Positions 47,465 to 57,842 of a stretch of DNA of 64,000 bases are shown piece after piece. Every line of letters begins with the position of its first letter. Within the stretch, counting starts at the first letter, position 1. Origin of the DNA: Macrophomina tecta (lineage: Eukaryota; Ascomycota; Dothideomycetes; Botryosphaeriales; Botryosphaeriaceae); NCBI GenBank assembly GCA_024180945.1, contig JAKSGN010000021.1, positions 558,001-622,000 on the forward strand. The letters are read 5' to 3'. The translations under genes were made by a program, and so were the position numbers. The notes beneath the pieces were generated by a model. That model made no database searches. It saw nothing but the letters and a program-made list of their open reading frames with translations, and was not told the origin of the DNA.

Positions 47465-48549
47465 TCAAGCCGCCGGCACCACTTCCGACCCATCATACCT
47501 CCTCGCGCCCGCCAACTTCAACACCTGATCCGACAACACCGGCATCTCCCTCGGCTCGCTCCTATTCCGCGGATCGTCGCTGCCGTCCTCCAACTTCGCC
47601 CTGCCGTCCCTGAACACGATGTTGTCGTGCGGCCAGTGCGTCGTGCCGGCCCACCGCTTGAATATCTTGGCCTTCTCCGCCAACTGCTGCTCGCTGGCCC
47701 ACGCGGCCGGGGCATAGCTGGCGTACACCACGGTCCGGACCTCGCGCGACCGCGCGCTCGGCTCGGCGCCCCAGTGCACCGTCCGCGAGTCCCACACCAG
47801 CAGGTCGCCCGGCTCGGCGCACACCTTGTGCGGGACGGCGCCGCGCGCCGCGAACCACTCCAGCTCGGGCTCGGTGAACATGTACAGGTCGCGGCGCTGC
47901 CACGCCGCGCGGTCGGTCTGGGTGTCGAAGAAGTCGTGCAGCAGGGCGTGGCTGCCCGGGAAGACGACGAGCCCGCCGTCCTCGGGCCCGGAGGGCGAGA
48001 GGTTGATGACGCCCTGGACGCAGCAGAGGCCGCGGCGGAAGGGGGATTGGTCGACGTGCGGCCACGCGCCCTTGGCCGGGCGGTCGGCGCGGTTGGGCAG
48101 GGTGACGTTGAGCGCGTCGAACGAGACGAGCAGGTCGCGCGTGCCCCAGAGCGTTTCGAAGGCGGCGAGCACGCCCGGCTCCGTGCGCGCGTCCCACATG
48201 AAGCGCTCGTGCGGCACGCAGTAGGCGTTGAAGGTGTTGATCTTGGATTGGACGGGCAGGTTGGCCGAGGTCCAGGTCGAGCGGTCGGACAGGTCGAGCG
48301 GCGTGCCGAACGACGTCAGCCAGGCGTGGGCGCGGGCGCGCAGAGAGGCGGCGCGCTCGGCGGGGATGGCATTCTTGATCACGGCGTAGCCGTTGCGGAT
48401 CAGGTCGTCGCGCCAGTCGCCGTAGGTGGCTTGGATATTCCTGGCGGAGGGATTGCCATTAGTGGGGTGGTTATGGCGGGTGGTGGAGAGACTCACTTGA
48501 GGACTCTGCTCTCATTATCCGTGATTGTTTGCGCGGTGGCAGTGGCCAT
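47465..48549 (-). CDS. Phytanoyl-CoA dioxygenase (PhyH) family oxygenase
   Basis: Two exons, complement(47465..48440, 48497..48549), 342 aa. PhyH-family enzymes are Fe(II)/2-oxoglutarate oxygenases; in fungi they hydroxylate lipids, amino acids or secondary metabolites. The N-terminal helix and NGYAVIKNAIPAERAASLR strand are typical. The iron site is His 146 and Asp 148 (GAWPHVDQSPFRRG) with the distal His at 240 (DSRTVHWGAEPSAR); Arg residues 6-10 positions beyond it could bind 2-oxoglutarate. GLVVFPGSHALLHDFF is the usual block between them. No signal peptide. No biosynthetic cluster genes stand next to it, so the substrate is open. The coding sequence is very GC-rich, with long shadow frames on the other strand. 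Confidence 0.92.
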
Positions 48550-49426
48550 GGTGAATCAGCGAGTGGGGTTATCTGGGCCGACGGTCGAGGTTGAAGCTAA
48601 GGTAGGAAAGAAGAGGAGGGCGAAGTGAAAAAGAAGGGAAGGCTACGAGCACCCGTCACAGCAGCCATGATGGTTAAGTATCGAGCATAAAAGTGGAGTA
48701 GAACAAGCTTCCTCGCCCGCAGTCCCTCTGCGCTGGACCAACACGAAGCGATGTTTGTTTCGTTGGTGGGGTTGTCGCGGGAGCACGCAAGATAGCACAA
48801 CTCCCCGCCAATGACACCTCACCATCGGCTTATCTCTGGCTCATCTCCGGCCATGCGCTTACCGCTTGCCTGCGTTCTACCGAGTAGCTCGAAGGTCGAC
48901 GCGAAAGCCAGAGTTTATCAGCGCATGGCACGTCTTCCGACTGGCCTGGCGGACTCTCTCCGCCTCGTGCGCCTCATCAGAGCGTCAATGTTGATTACCG
49001 GAGATCCAGTCGTGCGGTACGGCCGCCGAAGGCTGTCGGGCCTTCCGATGGACGATCGCGTGGATTACCCGGCGTCGGCGATCTTGAGAAGCATCCAGGG
49101 AGAAGACTGGGGAATTTGTCTGAGAAAAACTTCAAGCTCGAAGGGGGGGGGGGAAAAAAAAATGTCAATTCTGCCTGCAGCCACGCACTGCAATTTAGTA
49201 GCACAACAGCAAATTGGTTAACGCGCCGGGGTATTCCCAATGCTTCCGTCCCGCAAACCGAGTCTGTTCCATTAAACGCCGTAGCCAAACAACCTGATGC
49301 CTACCTCCCCCATCAATCAATTTTCCATGATAAACAGCCGTTAACCCAGTATTGCTGCTGCCCATACGGGCATGGTGAAGCCTCTGGACAAGATGTTGGA
49401 TTGAAGTTGGAAAGCACTGGACTCGT
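48550..49426. other. Intergenic with a polypurine run
   Basis: 877 bp upstream of the PhyH gene and downstream of the ING gene. It holds a G11-A10 polypurine run at 49143-49163. No gene recognised. Confidence 0.5.
49143..49163 (+). repeat. G11-A10 polypurine run
   Basis: Eleven G followed by ten A. Such mirror-poor homopurine DNA can form unusual helices and mutates easily; it may also be a spot of assembly error. Confidence 0.7.
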
Positions 49427-51813
49427 TTAACGGCGTTTGCCATTGTCCATATGCTTGCCCTTCACATCGTTAGGGAGAGGGTCTCCCCTTGAATCGACAC
49501 GAAGAAGGGCTCTGCACGGTGGGCAGAACCAGTGTTCACGGCGTTTAATCCCGCCTTCGGCCAAGCCGACGCAGGCGAGATGGAACCACTCCTTCTCACA
49601 CTATCAACAGCTGTCAGTACCGGTCCCCAGGATATGGGCGGGCAAATACCTACGTTGTCATTGTCACAGGCAATCATGTGGCCATAACTGACATCACCGC
49701 AGATGCAGTATCTCGGCTCGTTCGGATCAATGTCTTCGACAGCCTCGTGTTGCATTGGATCCGTCTTGTCCTCCGTCTTCCTGCCCTTCTTTTTCGGGGC
49801 TGAAGAGCGTCGTCCAATCACCACTTTCTTGTCCTCGGTCATGGCACCAGGGGCGGGTCTTTTACTACGCCGAACCGAGAGCCGCACACCGGAGCCGGGG
49901 ATCGAGGTTGGCGCAGCTCCGGTGCTTAGCTGGTCAGCTGGTGAAGGCACGCTGACATTGCTGCCACGACGCAGCTCGCGTAACTCACGAGATTCACGCT
50001 TGATAGGTGGCTCAGTAGAAGCAGCCTTGCTAGACGACCCAGCACGCGACCGTGGATGCGCCTGCTCCTCCGCAGTACTACCTCCTTCTAGGGGTGTCGA
50101 TGCTTTGGGGGCCACCGACGTCCGGCGCGAGCGAGACCCCGCAGCCGTCGGAGGAACGCTTGAGATACGGGTTTCGGTAGGAGACTGAAGCGTTGGGGTT
50201 TGGTGTCGCGTAGGGGGTCCGCTAGGGGCGTGGGGAGAGCTGGGACCTTCAGGTGCGAGCGGGACTTGGGTTGTCGAGGCTTTTGTGTCCGGAGATGCCT
50301 GAGCTACCACGGTGGTGGGAGATGGCGTACCAGCGGTATCAATTTTCGGCGGGGCCGGGGGCCCCAGCTTCAGCTTCTTCGGTCCCGGTGGCTTCGAAAT
50401 AGTATCCGGAGGTTGAGAAGAGCCGTCTTTTGTCTCCTTCTTAGACGCGTCGGGGGTCGAGTCGCGTTTTCGTTTCCTGGCAGACTTGGTCTTGTCTTTG
50501 ACGACGGCGACCGGCGTGGGGGCCGGGCCATCAAAGACGTTTTTGATGACGTTGCTGGCTTCCGCCATGCGGCGGCTGGCGTCCTCGATTTCCTGGGCAT
50601 CGCGGGCAGCTACCTCGCGTAGCTGGGCCTCTCTCTTGAGCTTCTTCATCTCATTGAGCTTCATGCCTCGGTTGATCAGATTGTTGTCTTCCTTGCCGAG
50701 GGGTTTGAAGCTCGTCTCACCCGGGTCCAGGACCTCCTTGTTGGGGTCCATGGGCGACTCGTCAAGGAACGGCTCGCCCGTCTCTTCGGCCCGCTCGCGG
50801 GCCTTTTTGTAGTTCTCCCAACCCCGTCCCTTGCTGGACAATTCGCGGCGGATCATGGTGTCGCTGGGCTGCCAGATGGCGTTCTTTTTCATGGTCTTGC
50901 GAAGAACGGCCATTTCGTATTCGGTGAGCTTGTGCCACGGCGCATACTTGCTGCCGGGCTGGGCGTCGGGAGGCGGAGGAGTCAGCTGCGCAAGGGCATT
51001 GCTGGTGGAGATGCCGGCTACGGAACTGTGAACATTGGTGCCCATACCAGGCTGGCGAGGAGTGCGCCCACTTTTGGGGGGTTTCTGCTTTGGGTTCTTG
51101 ATCTTGGGTATTTTGACGCCTGACACGGTGTCGATGTCCACCTCGCCCTCGAGCTCGGATTGGCCGTCGTCCCACTCGGAGCTTGGCTGAGGCGAGTCCG
51201 GGTTGCGATCCAGCATTTGGCCAGGCACAATGCCTCTGGCGGCCTCTTGAGCGCGCTTGCGCTTCCGCTCGCGATGCTTCTGCACGCGGGCGGTCGAGGT
51301 GGGCCGTGGGCGTGGAGTCTCCAGATGTAGTGTGATGCGCGGCGTTCGCTCAACATCCGATTTGCGGCTGCGAGTGGTCTGCGGCGAAGGCACAGGCACG
51401 GGGGTGGGGTCGCGCGATGGCGGCTCGGGAAGCGCCTGGAGCTTCTTCTTGATTGTGACGAGGCGGGTGGCATGGCGCTCGGTGTTCTCGTATAGGCGGG
51501 CCGCCTCGGCATAGGCAGACTCACGGAAGCGCTCGGCATCGATAAGGGCCTTGGATATGTCGTTGCGCAGCTGCTGGGGATCGGGGCGGTCGGCTTGGGG
51601 CAGCTTTGGAAGATTGCCGTAGGTGATGGTGAGGGTGTGGACTCTGTTGGTGGCATCATGGTAGAGCTTGTCGAGCTTCTCGATCAGAGTGAGCGAGCGG
51701 GCAAGGTCGGAAGGGTAGAATTCGGTGTAGTCGAGGAAGTCGGTGACGGTGGCCTGCGCATCCGGATGCGCGTGCGCCTGTGTAGTGGGCATGTCGGGCG
51801 GCGCGTCGTCCAT
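49427..51813 (-). CDS. ING-type chromatin protein with C-terminal PHD finger
   Basis: Two exons, complement(49427..49600, 49654..51813), 777 aa. ING proteins are subunits of histone acetylase or deacetylase complexes and read H3K4 methylation. The N-terminal ING helix pair is visible (FLDYTEFYPSDLARSLTLIEKLD, residues 24-46, then KALIDAERFRESAYAEAARLYENT). A long disordered, Ser/Pro/Lys-rich middle follows. The PHD finger is C4HC3: Cys 703, 705, 716, 721, His 727, Cys 730, 746 and 749, with the ING-like DVSYGHMIACDNDNCEKEWFH; Tyr 702 and Trp 725 line the methyl-lysine pocket in this family. The intron splits the finger just before Cys 721. It is much longer than yeast Pho23 (330 aa), as is common in filamentous fungi. 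Confidence 0.92.
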
Positions 51814-52626
51814 CGCAGGCGCGTCACATGCTCAGGAGCGCCGCACGACCAACGGAAAGGAAGGCAGCGGGGCCGCAGAGGGAGCCAGGGCAAGCGCTGG
51901 GCGATGGCAGCTCGCAGCGGAGGGCAGGGAGGCGTTGGGAGAGGGAGGTCGGCGGTGGTGTTGGGGTAGATACGGGTGCCGTAGCTCTCCAGCTGGCGCT
52001 GGCGCCAGGAACGGCCTTCCCTTTCCGGCTTCGGCTGCCGATCGTCCACGCACGTGCACACGCGTTGGCCTGAACCTGCCCCGCCGCGTCGCTGTGCCGC
52101 AACCTCACTCACTCAGCGTAGTCCAGTCATCGGTGAGGTGGGCCAGAGACGGCGCGAGTAATTCCACTGCCTCAGCGTGCGCTTTTTGCGAGACACTTCC
52201 TGTCACAATGGCTTGATGGCGCTCTTCGTTTGGACACCTCTAGCAAAATCGCATTGCTAGATTCTTGACACGCGGGGCAGGGCAGGTGGCCGTTTTAATG
52301 CGTCCCTCAAGCGATGTGAGTTGTTCTTCCTCCTTTCCGCACATCAGCCATGGAGGGTTGGCGCAATCGTCCTGTTCAACCGAAAACCCCATGACACCTC
52401 CATCCGGACGGCTGCTTCGACTCTCCATGGGCACCTGCTGCTACATGCCCAACACAACCCACCACCTACCCTCTTCGTCACCCGCGCCTCTCCCACATCC
52501 TCATTCCCCTTCTGCACCTGGCTCTTTACACAATCCCTATTCAACGCAATCCGCCGTCGCTACAGGCCGAAACACCAAACCTACATCCAGCCGCGCAAAA
52601 AAAAAAAAAAAAAAAAAAGAGTCACA
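51814..52626. promoter_or_regulatory. Divergent promoter region, ING / nuclease-RRM gene
   Basis: 813 bp between two start codons. GC-rich near ING; the part next to the nuclease gene ends with a 22-nt A tract (52597-52618) immediately before its ATG. Confidence 0.5.
52597..52618 (+). repeat. A22 tract in the leader
   Basis: Twenty-two A bases ending 8 nt before the start codon at 52627. Within a leader it may bind poly(A)-binding protein; it also acts as a nucleosome-disfavouring element in DNA. Confidence 0.7.
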
Positions 52627-55486
52627 ATGCCTTCGCGGGCCCAGAGGCTGCTTGGCCTGCTGCACGACGACATCCTCGCCCTGCCCAAGGCACTCTCTCC
52701 CTCGCCACCGCCAATGCAACTTCACTTAGCCAGCAATCAGTTCACCAACGAAGAAGTACAGACATCGGGGGCGTGGGAAGGGTCTGAGTCGGAGCAGAAG
52801 CCCACCGCATCTGCGCCGAACATCGAACAGGTCTCTACTCTCACCGAAGCCTTATCCCTCGAAGACCGCCAGTCTGACGCCGGTTCGGAGAGCTCTCATG
52901 AACCCGAATCACGCGACGAGCAGCCTACTACCTGCCTATTCCGTGGAGATCTCGCTTCTTGGGGCGAGGCCTACGTCTCCATCCAAGTCGCCAGCAAGTT
53001 CCCTTACAAGTTTTTGAACCGTGCCTATTCCGATCAAGTCGCCAAGAAATTCTTCGATCGTAACCAGTTCTGGAATCGTGGATGGGACTTGTGAGTACTC
53101 AACCCCCGAAGTTGAGGCAGCTGCATCGTCGTTCATTCGGTGTGGAGGCACTCATTTGGATGTGAATGCCGAAAGAAAACGATGGTACACACATCCGGAT
53201 TAATGCTGCAAGTCGCCATGCTCAGAGCTCCAAAACATTCTGCGTGACGGAATAAGCATCCTTGCTCCTTCCAAGCAGCTGCGCCATGTCCCCAGCAGTA
53301 ATCCCGTGGTCGAAACCTTGCATACACCACTTGACGTCCTGCCGGGTAAACAGCTGACTGACGCGGTGTCTGCTGACAGGTACTACATCTGGCCGCCTGC
53401 AGATATCGCTAGCAAGCCACTCATCCTCATAACCCTCACACAGTTCCAGCTTCTCATCCACGACATCAACCAGTACAGGCGGAACATCGACTTCAAGCTC
53501 ACCGACTACCACCGTGACTCCGGTCTCATCATCGACATTCTCCACGCCGCCTTTACTCCGCGCTTTCTCGGTTATTGCTCGTCCCGCGAAGATTACAACG
53601 ACATGGAGCAGCACAGGGTGCCCCCCAAAACCTACAGGGCCTTTGAGGAACCAGTCCTGCCCTCAGCTGACAAGCCCACTCTCGAGGCCTTCAAAGCCCA
53701 GATCGAAGAAGCCATCCTTCTCAATAAGGCTAAGAATAAGGCTATGAAGGCGAAGCGCAGGGAACAGCGCGTCAGCGCCCAACAGAACTGGGGCCGCCTG
53801 CTCAAGCGGGCTCAGCGCTACTTGGGCTTGCGTCCCGACAAGACTGACAGCTACAGTAAGTGACGATATTTAACATTCGCATCTGCATGTCTTCTTCAGC
53901 TCCCCATGCGTTTTTTATCCTCTGCTGGAAGACGCATGTCTCACCCACGTCGACGCGGTGCTGACCTTTGTGCAACTACAGACCCTCTAGCTGATCCGAC
54001 CCTCAACTGGGCTGAGCTGCAAGTTGCCGAAGCTGCTCGCAAGCTCCCACCTGTGAATTACGAGAAGCCTGCTCCCTTTCCCTTCGAGAAGAACGTTATC
54101 TTCATCAGCGTCGATATCGAGGCATTCGAATTGGACAATAACAAAATTACTGAAGTGGGTGTAGCTACGCTCGACGTCCTCGACCTCATTGACATCCTGC
54201 CTGGTGAAGGCGGTAAGAACTGGTTCGGGAAGATTCGGGCGCGCCATTTTCGCATCGACGAGCATGCTCACCTCGAGAACTACCGTCACGTCGCTGGCTG
54301 CGCCGGTGGCTTCGAGTTCGGCAAGAGTGAATTCGTGCGCCTGGCGGAGGCTCCTGCCGTTGTCGCATCCTGCTTCCGGCCCCCTTTCTCCGCAGACCTG
54401 ACTCCAGCCGAGGCCGAGAAGCTGTGGGACACCAACGACTCTCTCAACCCGCACGGCGACCCATCCATCGTCAATGCAGATGGAAAGCGAAACATCATCT
54501 TCGTCGGCCACGACCCTAATCAGGACATCAAATTTCTTCAGAAACTTGGCTACAATCCTTTGAATCTTTCCAACCTGATCGAAGTTATCGATACGAAACT
54601 GCTCCACCAGCACTGGAAGAGAGACACTCAGGGCACGTCTCTCGGCAAGATCCTGGCTGATCTGGACATCATTGGTTGGAAGCTTCATAATGGCGGCAAT
54701 GATGCCGTATATACGCTGCAAGCCCTCCTTGCTCTCGGCGTCCGCGAAGCCACTTCTCGGGGTAGCAAACAGCTCGAGGAGCAGCGCAAGCTCGACCATC
54801 AGAAGCGCATGACAGATGCCATTGCTGAGACAGTTGCGCGTGTGGCTGACGAAGCTGAGGGATGGAGCAGCACCGGAGAAGGCGAAGATGGCGGTGATCC
54901 CGCACTTCCGGCAATGTCCGCAACTCAGGAGAGTTACATCCCGCCGTCTGACCAAGGCAAGTCAGAATGCAGTGACTGCATCTTTGTCGGCAATCTTCCG
55001 TACCGCGCTACCCCCGAAGACGTGCTAGCCTTCTTCACCAAATATGGTGCCATTGCGGACGTCCACCTACCCATCAATCACGTTAGTGGCGCAACCAAAG
55101 GCGTTGGCTACATCAGTTACAAGACGCCCGCTGAGGCGAAAAATGCATTTGAGAAGTGTCAAGGTCTCCAGTTCTGGGGCCGGTCTATCCGCGTCGATAT
55201 GGCGCCGCCACGTGAGAAGAAGGGCGGACGCAATGGCAACAGCGGTCGCGGTACTCATGCAGGCGCTAACTGTAGCCAGAAGTCGAGCAGGAGCAACGCT
55301 CCCGCCCCCCGTGGCAACAGTGGTACTCCTGTTCGTATTACCGACACTAGTGCCCGTTCGACATTGCAGAGCAAGCACCAGTACAGCGGTCCTGCCAACG
55401 CGGAGAGCAGTGAGCATGGTGGTGATCTCCTCACGGACCCTCAGAGGAAGGGCATGCAGGCGGAGTTGCCCCATGATTGGTGGTGA
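52627..55486 (+). CDS. Gfd2/YDR514C-like DEDDh exonuclease fused to an RRM
   Basis: Three exons, join(52627..53090, 53380..53855, 53982..55486), 814 aa. The nuclease domain (about 345-575) has the full DEDDh set: Asp 358 and Glu 360 (ISVDIEAFEL), the GHDPNQD block (490-495), and His 549/Asp 554 in HNGGNDA, as in Gfd2/YDR514C-like and QIP-like fungal 3'-5' exonucleases. An RRM follows (about 646-722; RNP2 CIFVGNL, RNP1-like KGVGYISY), then a Gly/Arg and Ser-rich tail. The N-terminus carries a family block (WGEAYVSIQVASKFPYKFLNRAY) that continues over intron 1 into LYYIWPPADIASKPLILI. Joining is in phase (TT + G). Intron 1, 289 nt, contains a coding-like stretch. Probable RNA target, unproven. 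Confidence 0.85.
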
Positions 55487-55917
55487 ATGTAGGGCTGTAA
55501 GCGAATGATTGATGCGGCACTTTCAGCGGCCCATGGCAGTAACAGTGCGGGATCTTGAAGACGAGACGTCTGCATTGTTCGAATGGTCAACGTAAGCGGT
55601 CGCTCAGGAAAGTGTCTGGTGGCGTGGAAATTCAAGAATCACATGGGGCAGGCATAGACAGCTTGCATCCATGCGCACTGTGTGTAGAAAACCAGAACAG
55701 ACGGCATATCTTCCATAACACCGCGGCAGCGCATCAAACCAGTTGAAAATATTCGTCACTTATGAACGGACGGCGGTGCTGCGCAATGTGCTAATAGTGT
55801 TAGGACGTGTTTGCCGTTTATTTTACCTTTACCATAAGGTACTCTTGTAAAAGCGGGTTCTTTCCACGTAGGCTTAGACGTAGATCAAGCATACAGAACC
55901 CAACCACTGGTACGGAA
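55487..55917. other. Convergent spacer
   Basis: 431 bp between the stops of the nuclease-RRM and Tpt1 genes. AT-rich in its right half; nothing recognised. Confidence 0.6.
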
Positions 55918-57266
55918 TCAAAACGCCTCACCAGCTCCACCCCTCCTCCCATCCTTCCACCCTCCCCTACCTCTTCCAGAACCGCCTCTACCGCCTCTCC
56001 TTCCCTTACCGTCGGCCGCCTCCGCCTCCCCTTTCATGGCCTCCACCCCGCCATCTCCAACGACGACGCCATCCCGAACCAACACCTTCCTCTCCTTGCG
56101 ATCCTCCACCCTCTTGAAGAATTCCACCCCCAACACCTTCTTCTCGTCGTCCCCCTCGGTCAAAATCACCCCGTTCGCCGACCGCCAGAACGCAATGCCC
56201 GCGCCGAGCGCGCGGCGCAGGTCGACGTAGATCAGTACGCGCGACGTGTTGCGCATGCCCGAGATGACGGGGGGTTGTTGCTCTTTCTCCGCCTGCTCCT
56301 CTCTCTCACCTTGGGCCGCTTCGCCACCCTTTTTCTGCTCGGTCGTTTCGCTTTTCTCCCCTCCTCCTCCTCCTTCTTCTTCTTCTTCCGCTTCCAGAGG
56401 CGCGAATCCGGCCGGCAGCCCCGCAGCCAGGTGCACGTGGTTCCGCTTCATCGGCTTCAGCCCACCGCTCGCCAGGATGCGCGGCCACGCCGCGGCGGTG
56501 GTGCCGTGGACGCAGAGGGCGGGGAGGCCGGCGGCGTCGTCGAGCGTCAGGGGCGTCAGCAGCGAGGCGCTGTCGACGGAGGTGATGCTGTGGCCTTGGT
56601 TGGCGCGGATGAGGTAGGCGGACGGGTCGTCCGAGGAGGTGAGGTCCGCGGTGGTGCTTTCGGATTGGTTGGAAGAGGTGGCTGTGGTGATGGAGGGATC
56701 GGAGGAGGGCGCTTCGGAAATCGGGATCAGGGAGAAGCGTTGCTTGTCGTTGGAGGTGACGATGGCGCGGAGTTCGGGGAAGGTCACGTGCAGGGATTTC
56801 ATCGTGTTTGTTTGGAGCTTTTGTTGGGTTCGGACGTGTCAGTGTGGTCTGGTTGATTTGGTTTGGGAGGAGAGGTTTCGAGAGGAATATTGATGGGGAT
56901 GAGACCAGGACATTTTGAATCATGAAAGCCACCCTTTTTTTTCTTTTTTTTTTTTCTGAAGCAAAGGGCTGTTGAGAGAGGAAATATGGAAAAAGAAGCG
57001 TAAAACCAGCGAGGCGGAGACAGAGCGGAACATTATAAAAAGGCAACAGAGCAGACCGAACGCAAGAAAAATCGTAAACGGGAAAAGCAAAGCTGACGTA
57101 CTAGATCCTTGACGTTGATGTAGCCGCCCGGTCCCAGCTTCAGGCCTTCATCCTCAGCCGAATGTCGCAGAATCCTGCTCATTTTCTTCGACACTTGGAC
57201 GTCTCGTGGCAGTGGACCTCTACCGCCTCTGCCGCCACCGCGACCGCCCCGGCCGCGAGAAGACAT
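55918..57266 (-). CDS. TPT1: tRNA 2'-phosphotransferase Tpt1, with RGG tails
   Basis: Two exons, complement(55918..56817, 57102..57266), 354 aa. Tpt1 removes the 2'-phosphate left at the tRNA splice junction by transfer to NAD+. Catalytic residues can be placed: Arg 34 and His 35 (SRILRHSAEDEGL), Arg 82 (TSNDKQRF), the HGTTAAAWPRIL and LKPMKRNHVHLA blocks, and the Arg of VISGMRNTSRVLIYVDL. Three parts are not core: an N-terminal RGRGGRGGGRGGRG, a Glu/Gly/Lys-rich insert of about 45 residues just before VISGMR, and a C-terminal RGGRGGSGRGRGG tail. RGG boxes bind RNA and are methylated, so they may help tRNA capture. An earlier in-frame ATG exists; I chose the one next to the RGG box. The intron is 284 nt. 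Confidence 0.9.
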
Positions 57267-57842
57267 GCCTCTGGTGACTGAGCGGAGTTGATGTATAGTG
57301 AGGATTTTGGTGGCGTTGCCTAATCTTGCTGTAGCCTGGTCGGGTTGAGCGTATTGCAGGCGGAATTTGGCTGCACAGAGGTTGATGCAGATGCGAAGTC
57401 TATCCCGGTGGCGAGCGCACTGATGGTGGGGCAATGGAATGGCTGTAAGGCTGTTGGGTCTGAATTTTGTAGTTGCCTTCGAAGCGGAGGGTGGCGCATG
57501 ACTCATGCAACGGTTGCGGCAATGACTTTCCTACGCGGCGAACTTTCCTCCAGGCGCCGGAATAGGCAGACGGCACTTGGTGAGGAGTACCTGATCGTCG
57601 GGAATGCATCGCCATTTAATGATCTGAAAACCACGAAAGCCTGGAATTTCCAAGGAGCTGTCTCGTTAACTACCGATAAGTTCATCGCCTCGAACTGAGA
57701 AAAGCTTCCTCTGCAACAATAAATCATCCATTCCTCCTTGGCAGGTATGTGGTATATAACGACCATCCATATGCATTAGATATGTGTTGTACAGCTAATA
57801 TCCATGAGAAAATGCATTCAACAAACGACTGCTCAAGAAGCT
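57267..57842. promoter_or_regulatory. Tpt1 promoter and 3' flank of Sea4
   Basis: 576 bp between two genes on the minus strand. No core element stands out, and no conserved frame. Confidence 0.5.

Noticed and set aside
47363..48628. 421-codon frame antisense to the PhyH gene
   Set aside because: A shadow of the GC-rich PhyH coding frame, Arg/Ala/Val-rich without domains.
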